Source of the DNA: Mactra quadrangularis
Lineage: Eukaryota > Mollusca > Bivalvia > Venerida > Mactridae
DNA length: 64,000 bases
Assembly (NCBI GenBank): GCA_025267735.1
Contig: CM046298.1
Coordinates: forward strand, 33,454,764-33,518,763
Direction of reading: 5' to 3'
The first letter of the stretch is position 1. Each line of letters begins with the position of its first letter. Both the position numbers and the translations under genes were made by a program. Below are positions 1-12,224 of this stretch, one piece after another. Below the pieces are notes generated by a model. That model did not search any database and had not been told where the DNA came from. It worked only from the letters and a program-made list of their open reading frames with translations.

Positions 1-940
1 TACTGTCTTATTCTGTTGATCCCATGGTATGTTATCATTGTATGAAGTTTCATAAAGATCTGACAATAAATGGCAGAAATATATGCTAAATTGCAAACTT
101 TAACACATTAGTTAACAATATCTGGCGCCCACCGACCCACCTGTGTTTCACCAAACTATTAGCAGGATTTTTCAACATAAAAATTCAGCTAAAAATCATT
201 AGAATCACAGGCTTTCTTTAACTGCATTTCTGGACTCTATTATAAGCCCACATTTACTCTTCCTTGTCTTCAAGTGAACTGTTTTAGTCATGCAGTAAGT
301 AGATGGTCAGCTTGTAACTCAACATGCCATAGATTTGATACCAGCATGGACCATAGATCTTTAACAGGTTACACATGCCCCTAAAAAAGCCTCCACTTGC
401 TACAGTGCAATCCAGATCACCATTACACTAGTAAAAAAACTTATTTTTTCATTATAACAAATTTTATTCAGGCACATAGGAAGCATTTACAGATTGGGGG
501 GGCTAATTTGTTGAGATTTATTTTAAGAAAAAGAAAACGTTTCCTAATTTAAGTTCAATTTTACACTGCATTTGACCCACTTGTTCCATAAAAAGTGTTT
601 GCAATATTGATTTTGCCGAAAATGCACACATGTATCAATCAATTTAGTGTGACAGATTAAATAAAGATCCTCAATCACTATAACTGCTGAAAAAAATTGG
701 AGGGGGGGCTAACCCCCCTCTAGCCCCCCCCCCCTGTTCCTACAGGCCTGTTTCATTCAGATGTATTTACCCAATAGGATAGTGATAATAGATTGCAGTT
801 TTAGAAAGGGAAGTAATAATAATACATGTAATCAATATTAGTAAAAATTTAAGAACAAATCCCACATTTACAATAGTGTAAAGGTAATCATAGTTGGCAC
901 TGTACTCGTATTTACATATTTTGTATATAGAATTTCTTAC

Positions 941-3900
941 CTTTAGATAAGTTGTGTTATAATTCTGTTCATTCCATTCCTGTATAAAATAAATAGAGGA
1001 TAATCTATAGATTGTTTGTCACATATAGACAAAATGTTTACATTTGAAGCTATGCCATACAAACGAGGGAAAGTTGATCTAACATCTGATCCTGAGTTTG
1101 ACTAGGTGTTTTACTTTTTACAATGGTGTTTAACCCATCATGATCTACAGTAAAACCAGGGACAGGATATTACTAGCTTTTCTATTTTACGGCCTGACAA
1201 TAAGGTCTTAAACATAACAATAAATTTACATAGAGAATTCTTACTACATACATGTATAGTGCACTATAAAAGTTCGTAGACAAATGAAATTTTAAAAAAT
1301 AGTGATCATTCATACTGAAATTAATTTTACTATAATCAAAGCTTATTCATGTGAGAAAATTTGAGAAACATTCACTTCAAACCCAGGTCGATAGTGAAGT
1401 TGGTAGCGCGCCGGGAGTTGGATACTCGTGCCCGAGGGGGTGCGGGTTTGAATCCCACCCGGGGAGGTTAAACCCTTCCATGAAAATTTGACAATAATGT
1501 CGATTTTCCTCCATTTAATAGATAATATGGAGAAGTTTCCAGTATTGGCTATAGACAATGGTCCAGGAAAGCTAGGTAAGGTGCACTGGACGCCATAAAA
1601 TGACCTTAAGTTGTGTTGACACGGCGTTAACTCCAATAAATAAATAAATTGAAATTTCTTCAGATGACTCTGTTTTTTTTTCATATTTAAATGTAAATTG
1701 TTTAATCCTAAAAACAGTATATAGTCCAAGGACTTACCCCAATATAATCAATAGTTAATCCATGTTCTTGTTTTGCTCCTTGTATCCATTTTATGATATA
1801 ATCTACAGTTCTTTCAGGATATGTATATGGAGAATTAGTTCCATTACCAACCCAACCAGAAAATACCCATGGTAGTCCATATAACTTGATTTTAGGATTT
1901 CTCTGTTAAAAATAAAGTTATTTGATAAATTGTATTTTAAATACTATTACTAAGCTTCATATTCATGCACATTCACAAACTTTACAGCCATTACCCCTGG
2001 TCACCGGTATACAGGTATCTATCAAGCAACCTCCCTGAGGAGTCTTTATCCACTTAGTACAGCAAACATATTGGTGCAACAGAGTTATACCACCCTTGCA
2101 GGCACTCATCTACGCCTGGGTGGAGTTAAGCAAACACAGGTAAATTTCTTGCTCAAGGAAATAAGCAGTGCTAATAGTGGAGTTAAAACCCCGGAACTCT
2201 AAATTTCTAAGCTCTCGTCCTACCACTGCACTCCTGCTATATAACACATAATATATGTATTGTATTCTTCTCACTAGTTAGTGCCATGCTTAGATAAACA
2301 ACAACTTGTATTTGGTCAATTTATCTTCCTCGACAAATCATTGAATGATATCAACTATAATAAAACTACATGTACAACTTAACTCTTCTAAAATTTCTAA
2401 TTGGTCAATTGAATATTTATCGTAAACTGTAAATCTGACACACCCCAAATTTAAGTCATATAAGATGAGTTATAAAAGACACAATAATAATGTAGTAAAA
2501 TTCTACTATTAAGAGTTTGAGACAATGTTGGTTATTGACAATTATGCAATATTTGACAAACTTTTAATTCCAAATACTTAATTTGACAATCACAGTCAAC
2601 AAAACTAGGATATGAAAGTGGTTGCCCGAACAGGTCGATTTAGCATCAAGCACTATCTTTTGTTTGTAGATTTTGGTTGCCCGAAAGTAATTTTTGGTTG
2701 CCGGAACTGAAAAGAGGTTGTCTTGAGCAACTAGACACCCACTAATTTCGTAGACTACAATCTATTTAAATGATTCTTATAGTGGAATTTTACTGGGTCA
2801 TCATTAGAATACATGTAGAGTACCTTTTTAGATTCTTTCATCATCCACCATTCATATCCTCTTTGAAAATTTAAATCACCACCATGATACATATGAGTAG
2901 CTTCACTTCCAACTGTATTTTAATTAAGAAATAACATACAGTTGTCTATATTTTGTTGTTGAATAAAACATAGGCGCGAGTTTTGAAGTGCCATAATTAC
3001 ATATTGAGTGCTTTAGCATGAGTTATTTAATACACTCATCAAAACAAGTGTCTATTTTTAATTCCACTACGAACTATAGGAAAACTGTATGTTATTTCAA
3101 TTCTTACATTGAAAAATGAATAAGTTTCCCATTAAGTTCTATAAATGAGGGGGGGAAATTATAACAGCCATGTATGAGTTCAATATTAAAATATAGATGA
3201 CGTCATGTTAAATATAGTGAGAATGCACATGCCTTTGTTACAATTCAATGTAATTTTCATTTAAAAGCATTTTGAAGAGTCACAGTTTTTTTTATTATAC
3301 CAGGGTTTGACACATACTGTTTTTATCACAAATCCAGAGGGAATACCCAATCAGTTTATTGGAGATTTCTCCTAAACATTAGGGATTTCTCCAATAGTAG
3401 AAAAGAATAGATACATATTTGCAATCACAAAATGTAATAAACAATTCATGGCAACTAAAATTTATGTAAGAGCAGTGCAATTCATAGGGATCTTGACGGA
3501 ATCCCTAGCTAAGCATCACTGGGATTCCGTCCAAGTTTTTGAGATCCTTGGAATTCTGCAACATTGTTATTGTCTAATTTTTATTTTATTTCTTTACTAG
3601 ATTTAACGCCCTGTCAACACAATTTAGGTCATTTTACGGCGTCCATCTAATCAATGGAGGAAAATCGACATTATTGTCAAATTTTCATGAAAGGGTATAA
3701 CCTCCCTGGGTGGGATTCAAACCCGCACCCCCTCGGGCACGAGATTCCAAATTTCGGAGCGCTACCAACTGCGCTATCGACCCAGGTTTTGCTAGTGTCT
3801 AACCCTGTACTTTTAGTAAAGAATTGATTAGAATAGTCAAGAAATTATATACATCTGTTGAAATAAATGAGGAGTGTTCAACCTTGCTTAAAACTTATCA

Positions 3901-5273
3901 GGTTACATTTTCTATGAACCATTGAAATGCAATAACATTTTCAAACCAATACTTACCCCCACTCATAGATCCTCCACCTATTTCTACTTTCAATATATGT
4001 AATGATGCTCCAAAATTAGGCTGAAAATAAACCATCCTTATTCAGATTTATATAATGTAGAACATAATAACACTTCATATTAAGTTTGCATTCATTGTTC
4101 ACTTTTATTTACTTTAAACTTTAGACCAAACCCTGTCCAAAACTGTGTGATATATTAATTCAACACTCTGTTGGACTAAACAAAATCAATTTTGATTGTA
4201 AGAGTTAAGCGTACTGCAAAAGAAGGTAAATGTTAAATGTCACAATTAAAGATGTAACTCCCTCCCCCTCAAACGAAAAAATATCCACTGGATGGTTAAT
4301 TGAATGTCACAAATTTTTGTAGTTGTAGAGCTATCACTAGGCTTCAAAAATCAGAGTCAATAAATTTCATAATTCAATACCAATTTTTAAGTTATTTTCT
4401 AATATTTGAAAAATATCGATTCTGATTTAAAAAAAAAGCTAAAGTCTGCTATAAAAATAGGGTCAGGAATCTAGAAAATCATCTATTTTGTTCAGGTTTA
4501 ACTGAGTTTCCCGTGAAACTATGTAATCACATGAATACTCATTAAACAAGGCATAAAATATTACCTTAAACAAATAATCTAATATCTGATCTCTCAGCTC
4601 TTCATTGTAACCAGGTAACAGTTTGGATGTAGCCTAAAATACAAATAATTTTTTGTGTGTAATAAACATATAATTTCTATGACAAACAATCTATAATCTG
4701 CTTTTCATACATTACATCAATTACTGCAATTTCTTATCTTCTTATTAGATTAGACAATGTATACTTATGAATTAATTCATAACAGTTTTATAAAATACAC
4801 TTTTGATTATTCCCAGTGACAGGTTCAACTAAAAATCTTCCCATGCCTATTTTCTTTGCAAATCCTTACTTTCACACAAGTCTACTTATTGAAGGAAGTA
4901 GTAGGTTTGATTCCCAGGTCAGGCATACTCTCTTTCTGTTACCACTGATTCTAAACCATGTAGGGCAGTTGTCAGTCACTGAAGAAAGTATGGGCTTAGT
5001 AAATGGTTCAGCCTTTCCAGGAACGAAACAACTAAAGGTAGGATGGAGAGAAAAAGAGCAGTATGCAGCATCCTGCTAATTTGCATTAAATCAATTACTT
5101 TTTTTAATGTGTCATCCTTTTGAAAATATTTTCCTCAATGTGTATTTACTTACCCCACCTCCACTTAGTCCCCCAATACCATCAAATCTTCTTCCTAGAC
5201 CAATTGTGTCATCAAATACATATTGACCAACACTTATAGTCACACACATACAACATATATATAAGATCTTCAT
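941..5273 (-). CDS. GALC: Galactocerebrosidase (GALC), 5' part, exons 1-6
   Basis: Lysosomal glycosyl hydrolase (GH59) that removes galactose from galactosylceramide and psychosine. Exons on the minus strand: 5273-5154, 4633-4565, 4020-3957, 2912-2824, 1902-1738, 979-941, all GT-AG with phases that join cleanly; together codons 1-182. Residues 1-17 form a hydrophobic signal peptide ([10 protein letters not shown] start), followed by [18 protein letters not shown], close to the mature N-terminus of vertebrate GALC. Further family matches are [34 protein letters not shown] and [12 protein letters not shown]. Exon 6 carries E-W-N-E; Glu173 corresponds to the acid/base Glu182 of mouse GALC. The nucleophile Glu and the lectin-like C-terminus must lie beyond the left edge; 1-940 is intron. 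A sequon (NGT) starts at N134. SINEs sit in several introns. Family assignment is secure from multiple motif matches; the start is inferred from the signal peptide. Confidence 0.95.
1378..1655 (+). mobile_element. tRNA-derived SINE, family B
   Basis: tRNA-like head with A box (GTTGGTAGCGCGCC) and B box (GGGTTTGAATCCCACC), then a body containing GGTCCAGGAAAGCTAGGTAAG, and a tail ending TGACACGGCGTTAAC followed by an AATAAA-type simple repeat. Other copies at 3592-3786, 28128-28410, 30352-30640 and 56027-56262. Lies in the GALC intron between exons 5 and 6. Confidence 0.8.
1985..2235 (-). mobile_element. tRNA-derived SINE, family C
   Basis: On the minus strand the head reads GCAGTGGTAGGACGAG then GGGGTTTTAACTCC, a degenerate A/B box pair, followed by TTCCTTGAGCAAGAAATT and CCTGCAAGGGTGGTAT. 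The same body recurs at 47077-47246 and 56815-56945. Inside GALC intron 4. Confidence 0.65.
2600..2755 (-). mobile_element. hAT-like MITE, family D
   Basis: Ends on the minus strand with GTAGTCTACGAAATTAGTGG and contains repeated GGTTGCCCGAA words. Related copies at about 50000-50150 and 62130-62290 (plus strand, CAGTCTACGAAATTAGCAGG). Termini of the CAGTCT type suggest hAT; only one end is clear. Confidence 0.5.
3310..3545 (+). repeat. Dispersed repeat, inverted relative of 41395-41500
   Basis: Contains GGAATCCCTAGCTAAGCATC and, upstream, AATAAACAATTCATGG. The reverse complement of both words, in the opposite order, recurs at 41400-41490 in a UIMC1 intron. No family recognised. Confidence 0.5.
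3592..3786 (-). mobile_element. tRNA-derived SINE, family B
   Basis: Reverse-oriented copy of the SINE at 1378: tRNA-like head at 3700-3786, tail at 3600-3640. The middle of the body is shortened relative to the 1378 copy. Confidence 0.75.
4871..5080 (+). mobile_element. SINE family A fragment (tRNA-Lys type)
   Basis: Carries ACACAAGTCTACTTATTG and then the family A body (GTAGGGCAGTTGTCAGTCAC). The 5' part of the tRNA head is missing. An open frame of 87 codons over it is a by-product of the repeat. In GALC intron 1. Confidence 0.7.
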
Positions 5274-5305
5274 TTTAATGAAATAGTAAAAATATGTCTA
5301 TATCC

Positions 5306-5365
5306 ACCTGGCACAAGTCTACTGATCGATGGGTTGTGGGTTTGATTCTTTACTGAAGTAATAAA
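5306..5365 (+). mobile_element. SINE family A head fragment
   Basis: Only the tRNA-like head remains (GCACAAGTCTACTGATCGAT, GGGTTGTGGGTTTGATTC). Immediately upstream of the GALC start codon. Confidence 0.6.
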
Positions 5366-5479
5366 AATATATCTGATCTGGTGTTGGTTTTTTTTAATGA
5401 TCAACTTGAGCATTCACAACAATAGTTAGTCTCATCAGGGAACATATGGATTATGCAGGTATGACAACAGTAAAGTTGT

Positions 5480-5830
5480 ACTGAGTAGGGCTATGACCAT
5501 TGGCTACTAGAGGGCTTCCCCTATCAGGGGCAACTGCACCTTGGAACCCCTTCTCACGCTTTGACTCTTGCTACCCTTGACAGACATGCAACATGGCAAT
5601 TGTCACAACAGTTGGGTCTATCTGTGGGGATCATAAGTGGCTAATGAGTCACTTCCAAAAGTCTAATTGTTTGGATAACCCTTTAGCAACATGGTTGAGT
5701 GACTCACCAACAAGAACCATCAGGATCTGGAACCAGTTACCAGCATCTACTGCTGAGGCTCCTTCTTTGGCATCATTCAAGGAGCTTGCTGACCAGCCCT
5801 TCTAATGGGGTTTTCATAACCTAGTGTCTT
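5480..5830 (+). pseudogene. Non-LTR retrotransposon RT, C-terminal remnant
   Basis: The frame at 5593-5805 ends with RTIRIWNQLPAS, APSLASFKE and a stop. The pattern (F/R)-T-I-R-x-W-N-x-L-P then A-P-S-L-x-x-F-K is the usual last segment of LINE-encoded reverse transcriptases of the CR1/Jockey/L2 kind. Catalytic domains are absent. A second remnant of this type lies at 26368 on the other strand. Confidence 0.65.
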
Positions 5831-8364
5831 AATTCGCCCGAGGTTACTTTTCTTATTTTTCTATCTTTACTTTTTTGGCAACCCTGTCAAAACTTGACCG
5901 CTACTTTTCTTACTTTCCTATCTACTTCTCTTTTATCTCTTTTCTTAGCGCGCCATAATATAATTGTCAAGTATGACAGCTTGATGTATTGATATAGAAT
6001 ATAGAACTACATGTACCACCTCGGCTGGGGAAACCAAGTTCAATTCTCAGTCTAGGCATAAGTACAGTTTCTGTTACAAGGTGTTACACCTCTCCAGGGA
6101 ATTATATGTTATCTATGCCTCTGACCTCTCCAATACGAAAGTTTCAAATTTTCATTGAAAGGATGCTCTTTCAAAAAACTGTAGGACAGCTTGATTATTT
6201 CTATATACATATATCAATTTAATCTTCCCCTAAATCATACTGAGAACAGTTACAGTTGGAAGTGGGCTCACAAGAGTCTTCAGTGAAGAGAAAGTTAGAA
6301 ACACAATCCAACATACCAAATCCGTCTTCGTTTTATTAACTAATTAAGACAATGGTTTTATCACACTGCACGACTCGTTTAGCCATTAAATTATCGATAA
6401 GTATGCATGATCACGTCTTCCAGCAAAAAAATTAACATGTTTTGGTCTAAAATCGTATACAATTGCAAATGGTGCATTATTAAAAAGGGCAGTAACTATG
6501 TAAAGACGGGTTGGTGATAAAGTCCGCTACGAACGTACCAGTTTGAAAATAAGGCCGGTTTAAAAATGGTTTACTTCTGTGGTGTGTGTCGGTTGTTAAC
6601 GATTACATCAAATTAAAAGGAAATAAAACTATTCTTTTGATCTGGTAATGGAAGAAAGAAAAATAATAAGGAACTCCAGTCTATCGTCTATGACTAGTCT
6701 AAGGTAAATGAAATAATGAACACACACCCAGGCGCCACAAAAATTTTCCTTCTTATTGCGATTGGCACCTACATGTGGTTTCAAACGGATTTTAACAATC
6801 GGAGTAATCCACTTTTTTTCTAAAAAATATATTGTGAACATATGAAATATTTTATCTGTAATAATTTTTTTTTTGTTGATTTGCTATCCACGTAAGGCCG
6901 ATGAACTATAGGGCTACCGTGTATTTAATGACATATTAGTAGTATGATTCAGTATAATCATGTGAAATTCAGTCAACTAAGTCAAAAAGGCGATTCCAGG
7001 TAACATTTTAGGCAGCATTTAGTCGTGAATTCGTATAAGAAAGAAGAATTCTTAAAAGTGAATGATTTACAATATAGACGAATCAAGTTAAAGCACAATG
7101 TAGGCCTAGGCCCCTGCGAGTAAAACAAATGTATATATATACTCGAATAAATTGAGCCCTTGAAATGTCTTATAATAAATATCAGAAATTACTAATTTTG
7201 AGGGTTAGTAAACAAATACAAGGAGTTCCATTCGTTTACAATCGGAAAGTTAACAAAAAAAAATCAAATTTCCACCGAGAACGCCACTGTTTTCGAGTCC
7301 TCCAATCGTCTCCGACTTGGATACATTTTGAATATGAATCTTAGTGAGCCTAACTTATACTTAGTCCAACGATGGTAGATCTACAGGTACATGTAGGTTA
7401 TCACAATGCATAAAACAAAAACATTGAGTTATATATAATTAACTGTATTTATCCGTCATACAGTCACTTTTTATACTTAGGATTTTATATCATACCCCAA
7501 ATATAACACGTATCTGAATAACTCCCAAACAGGACAATATTGTATATCGAATATCACTTAACTTTGTATAATAAATACACAACTTGTACATGAAAAAAGA
7601 TAAAAATGAAAACAAATCTTAACACTCACCAATACACGAACATAATATAGAACAATGTAACGTTAAGTGAACATATTCGGAAAGATAACAGACCGCCATT
7701 ATCTTTAAGGCCTTGGTAAACAAATTATTATTTTGCTCTATCACTTTCTGTCAACCTTACATTTATTCAAACAATTTAATTCTAGCCCAAAGAAATGATA
7801 AGTAAAGGCACAGACGATAAATTATAAAAAAAAATCACTTTTTTTCTTTGTCATTACTCTACAAATGACTGAAAAATTTTGAATAAATTCGTTAATTTTG
7901 TTCTTAGGTTTTCTTAACAATAAGTATTAGCCATGGATGGTCTACGCTTTAAAATAGTTTCTAACAGTTATCTCGACTAAAATTCAAAGTTTCCGATTTT
8001 CCGGGTTCCTATTTATCTTTGTGAAAATATGTTTGTCGTGTTTTTATCTCGACGTTTTCCTTATCTCGACCACAAATTAAAGTTCAAAACCTTTTTTCTA
8101 TGTTACATTCCATGTTCATATCGACTGGTTAAAATGTGAATTTCGATTTCCGGACTGGGCATACTTTCGTAGAGTTTGGTCATGAAATAATTTTAATTGG
8201 TTAATGGCTAAATCCTTAGATTTAGGCTTCTCGGATGTCGAATCCGTCTAAATGGATTTGAATTCCGGCCTGATTATCAGAAATATAAGTCTAATAAATT
8301 TACATGTAATTTCACTAAGAATTTTCCGGCTCCATTTGGACTTGATACTGATAGATTGGATCTG
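5831..8364. other. Spacer upstream of GALC
   Basis: No supported gene. Near 6000-6170 there is weak SINE-like sequence. The remainder is unique AT-rich DNA and would contain the GALC promoter if the exon at 7630 is real. Short open frames at 6629 and 8248 show no recognisable protein. Confidence 0.5.
7630..7720 (-). other. Candidate 5' untranslated exon of GALC
   Basis: On the minus strand a strong donor (TATTG then GTGAGT) lies at 7630/7629, about 2.4 kb upstream of the GALC start codon. An acceptor-like GATATAG near 5298 would join it just before the GALC ATG. The exon contains an ATG in a good context (7699-7697), but it does not join in frame with the signal peptide under any splice I tried, so it would be a short upstream ORF. 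Splice signals only; no transcript evidence. Confidence 0.3.
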
Positions 8365-8369
8365 GTAAA

Positions 8370-9725
8370 TGTCACAAAACTGCCAACGTCTTAATAATTT
8401 ATGGATAAATTGTGGGATACTCTCATTATTCCGTCGAGAAACAAGCACCAGGATCACCTGTAAAAATAAATCTGGCATGAATACCAGCCCAGAAACAAAC
8501 CGTTGCTGTCTTAATTTTCATTTTTATGTTTTCATTAGTAGTCCCACAATACCATTTACTATTAATTTTACATCTTGGATGCCAGTCACTTTAATGATTT
8601 ATATCCAAAACAAATGACCCTTTAGATAAAAGATCTTAGTCCAGGCGTCCTTTGTGGTGTGAAAAGTTCTTGCAAAGGAGGGTCCGTGAGTAGGCATTCA
8701 TTCTGCAATCCACCATCAGGCAGAACAGAACGTTAGTTAGTAGGGTGTCGGTCGAGTGTGAAATTGGGAGAATTTTAGATATATTTGAAAAGGATATTGT
8801 GTATTTGGCAACGTAAGTGTTACTACTTTTACCTGTCCATAATATAATTTGAGAGCCGTCAGTTCCTTTTTATGTATTTGGATCTTTGTTAATTTTTGTT
8901 ACATTTTCCTTCAATTAAATGCACTCTGTTTAACTGATCTTATATTAGGATAACCGTTAGCTAATATTTTTATCATTATAAGGATGTTACAATATTTGAC
9001 AAACATTGTATTTTAATGTTTAATGAGAGTACTGTATTCTTTAATCGTTTATGTGCACCAATTATGTGTTCTTTCATTATGTGTTCGTTTATATGATTCT
9101 CTTATCAAATACAAATTGAGTGTTCCTTTATGCTTTACTCTTTGTTCAGCGAATATGTATTGTAATGATGAGTCGGAGGTATGTTCTTTGTCAGAGATAT
9201 TTTTTGGAGGTTGTTGGTTTGATTTTAGGTAGCTTGGAGAGCGGGGAATTGAAGGTTGAGATAAAAGAAAACATCCACGTCGAAAAGCCTCAGAAGATAA
9301 AAGTTGGAACTATAAAATGACATTTTGATGTGAAATCATATACCTAGTTGTTGGTGACTTAATTCATTAGTAAATAATTATAAAGTGACATTTTAATGTG
9401 AAATCATTCTATCAAGTAATTCGTGACTTAACTCATTAGTAAATAATTAAGTGGATTATAGATCAATCGTTTTGTAATTTCATTTGCTCATCAAAAAGAG
9501 TGTTGTTTATCAGCTGACATTGTGCATGTTTTGATTCTACTTCTTTTATAACCATATTTTTTGTGTATTTCATGATTATTATATAATTATAAATTTGAAT
9601 TAATTGTTAAATTGACTTTGGTCTTTCTTCCAAACAAGTCCCTTAATCTATAGGGCAAATAACCTGCATATGTCCGGAATCTGTATCTATGCTGTATGAG
9701 TTTATTTTCTCAGATATCCGTGACA
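8370..9725 (+). repeat. 5' LTR
   Basis: 1356 bp, bounded by the inverted repeat TGTCAC/GTGACA. It matches the 3' LTR at an offset of exactly 3870 bp, and I saw no differences on reading. The small frames inside (8369-8617, 9023-9232, 9120-9320) recur identically in the 3' copy and show no known domain. Confidence 0.93.
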
Positions 9726-9760
9726 TAAAACTGGCGATCTCGGCAGGACTTGTTTGTTTA
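9726..9760 (+). promoter_or_regulatory. Probable primer-binding site region
   Basis: Directly after the 5' LTR comes TAAAAC and then TGGCGATCTCGGCAGGAC. A TGG start a few bases after the LTR fits the complement of a tRNA 3' CCA end. I could not assign the tRNA species. Confidence 0.5.
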
Positions 9761-9997
9761 AAAAGGAATACCAAAGATCTAAATTAATGTACTGATGTAT
9801 CAATTACTGTAATCGCTGTTTATTTTTGTAACATCTGGGAGCGCGTTAACTATCAGTATTTTGTTCCGGTCAAGTAAGGTTAATTGCATTTTAAGAGTAG
9901 TAAATTTCTAGGAAAGTAGGGTTGCTTATTTTGCTGGTTGAGATTTTTATTTTTGAGGGTTTTTTTTTTGGATTAATAAACCATTTAATTAGAAAGA

Positions 9998-11839
9998 ATG
10001 TCTGAACTAGAGAATTTAATTAAAGCAGGGGAAAGATTAGGACTCAGTGGTCAGGAGCTCATTAATTTTGTTGAGAAGCGTGAGGCAGAGGCAAGGGAGG
10101 AGAGAGAAAGACGTGAGACAGAGGCAAGGGCGGAGAGAGAGAGGCGTGAGGCCGAGGCGAGAGAAGAGAGAGCTTATGAGCGTGAGTTGAGAAAGTTGCA
10201 ATTAGAAACCGAGATGTCCGCTAATAGTGGGTCTGATAAGAGAGTGATTGCAAATAATGCTAAGTTACCAAAGTTACCTCATTTTGATGAAAAGAGAGAC
10301 AATATGGATGCTTATTTGAGAAGGTTTGAGAGATTTGCCGAAAGTTCTAGGTGGGAGAGAGAGTCATGGGGCCCCAATTTAAGTGCTTTATTACAGGGTA
10401 CAGCTCTGGATGTTTATTCACGGCTCTCCTTTGCTGATTCATTAGATTATGATAAGTTGAAGGCTGCGTTGCTAAATAGATTTAATTTGACCGACGAAGG
10501 GTTTAGGGAAAAATTCAGGTGTTCAAGGCCGGAGCGTGATGAGACGTTCCCACAATTTGCTATTAGACTTGAGGGGTATTTAGAGTATTGGATGACCCAG
10601 GCCAGGGTCAGTAAAGATTTCGATAGTTTTAAAGACCTGATTCTCAGGGAGCAGTGTATGGAGGCTGCTGATAAATCTCTCCAAGTATTTTTAAGGGAGC
10701 GGAAGTTTGAAACCTTGCAGGAAATGGTTGAGGCTGCTGAGAGGTTTCATATTGCTCATCCCGTTAATAGTAGAAAGTCAGTTGGTGTTAGTAATGTAGG
10801 AAATAGTAGTAGTAGTAGCATTGGTAGTGATAGTGCTAGTTCGAAGTTCGAGTCAAGAGGTAAGTTATGTTACTTTTGTCGTGGAAATCATTTATTGCGA
10901 GACTGTCCAAATAGAAAGAATAATGACTTTGGAGACAGGGGATCTCGTTATGGTCATGGTAATGTGAGAAGGGATAGTCAAGCAAGACCTTGGTTCATGG
11001 GTGAAACCAGAGGTGGACGTAATGAGTTGAATTCTGGTAAACGTGACTTCGGTGGGTTTTGTAGAGAGGAGGATGCTAGATTAGATAAGCGTTGTAATGA
11101 GGGTAAAGATGATTATGCGAAATCGCAATGTGATCCTGAGTTACCACTTTTGGGTGGATGTAATGTAAAGATGGATCGGGCTTGGATGCCAACGTCGGAA
11201 GGTAAATTATTTGGTAATAACGTTCAGGTTCTTAGAGACACTGGGTGTAGTAGCATTGTAGTGAGAGCTGGATTAGTACCCAGGGATAGATTTACAGGTG
11301 AGATTAAGCAGTGTGTGTTGATAGACGGAACAATTAGGAGAGTGCCAGTAGCTAGAGTAGATATTGACAGCAAGTATTTCAAGGGTTCCGTGGAGGCATT
11401 GGCCATGAAAAGTCCAATGTATGATTTAATAATAGGTAATATTGAGACTAAAGATGTGATGAGAATGGAATGTGAAGAACTAGGTAAGGGGGAACAAAAT
11501 GAAGACCGGAAGGAGAAGTCTGAAATGGTTATGAAGGTAAGTGATACACAGGATGTAGTACAAGGACGGACTATTGGGATGCAAGCTGAGGTAAGTAAGA
11601 TGAAAACAGATAGTTTACAGAGGGAGTCAGCGGCGGGATATAGAACTGAGCAGCAAAAGGACATTTCCCAACAGCAGATCAAAGAGATGATGGGAAGACG
11701 CGAGAAGAGGATCAATGGGGAGAAGAGAACAAACGTGCAAATGGGAGGTGAGTTGCTATACAGATATTTCAAGTCGCCAAAAATCAAGGAAGATGAAAGT
11801 AATGATGGCTGTGAACGAGCAGTGGCGATTGTACGGTAG
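9998..11839 (+). CDS. Retrotransposon Gag-protease polyprotein, 613 aa
   Basis: One open frame from an ATG 272 bp after the 5' LTR. Residues 20-75 are an Arg/Glu-rich coiled coil made of near-repeats of REAEAREERERR. Residues about 85-265 look like a Ty3-type capsid (LPKLPHFDEKRDNMDAYLRR start). A zinc knuckle with spacing C-x2-C-x3-H-x4-C lies at C291, C294, H298, C303, one residue shorter than the usual C-x2-C-x4-H-x4-C. A retropepsin-like domain follows: active-site D414-T-G-C and flap/C-terminal signature YDLIIGN at 475-481. Residues 482-613 are charged, low complexity, and end at a TAG with no RT homology. Packaging and self-cleavage are the expected roles. The frame is intact, so the element may still make particles. 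Confidence 0.9.
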   Translation: MSELENLIKAGERLGLSGQELINFVEKREAEAREERERRETEARAERERREAEAREERAYERELRKLQLETEMSANSGSDKRVIANNAKLPKLPHFDEKRDNMDAYLRRFERFAESSRWERESWGPNLSALLQGTALDVYSRLSFADSLDYDKLKAALLNRFNLTDEGFREKFRCSRPERDETFPQFAIRLEGYLEYWMTQARVSKDFDSFKDLILREQCMEAADKSLQVFLRERKFETLQEMVEAAERFHIAHPVNSRKSVGVSNVGNSSSSSIGSDSASSKFESRGKLCYFCRGNHLLRDCPNRKNNDFGDRGSRYGHGNVRRDSQARPWFMGETRGGRNELNSGKRDFGGFCREEDARLDKRCNEGKDDYAKSQCDPELPLLGGCNVKMDRAWMPTSEGKLFGNNVQVLRDTGCSSIVVRAGLVPRDRFTGEIKQCVLIDGTIRRVPVARVDIDSKYFKGSVEALAMKSPMYDLIIGNIETKDVMRMECEELGKGEQNEDRKEKSEMVMKVSDTQDVVQGRTIGMQAEVSKMKTDSLQRESAAGYRTEQQKDISQQQIKEMMGRREKRINGEKRTNVQMGGELLYRYFKSPKIKEDESNDGCERAVAIVR

Positions 11840-11929
11840 AAGAATTCGTTGTAAGTATGAGCATTTCGGGAAATAGTGATTTGTGCCTTGTTGTATATAC
11901 AGTAGTTTATAGTCCAATGTAATTTGTAT

Positions 11930-12150
11930 TAAGGAGATGTAGTTGTCACATTAGTGACGTAGTTTTGATCGTTTACTTATGTATTTAATGTAGCTGGTGT
12001 AGTTGTCATATTAGTGATGTAGTTTTGGTTGTGTACTAGCGCATTGGATGTAGTTGTCATATTAGTGATGTAGTGTACTTATGTATTTGATGTAGTCGTT
12101 GTAAAAGTGATGTAGTTTTGATCATGTACTTATGTAGTTTTGTTTTAGAT
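11930..12150 (+). repeat. Degenerate tandem repeat replacing pol
   Basis: Noncoding stretch between the Gag-PR stop and the 3' LTR. Words such as GTAGTTGTCATATTAGTGATG and GTACTTATGTATTTGATGTAG recur four or five times with changes. It occupies the place where pol would be in a full element. Confidence 0.7.
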
Positions 12151-12224
12151 TGTATTAGCTTAGTTTGGGTTTGACTTTCTTTCGTTTTGTTCTTATTATG
12201 ATTGAAAATTATAATTTTCATCTT

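Noticed and set aside
1343..1729. 128-codon minus-strand frame
   Set aside because: Runs across a family B SINE; the matching frame at 30439 is over another copy.
11224..11787. 187-codon frame opposite the Gag-PR gene
   Set aside because: Antisense shadow of the protease and tail region.
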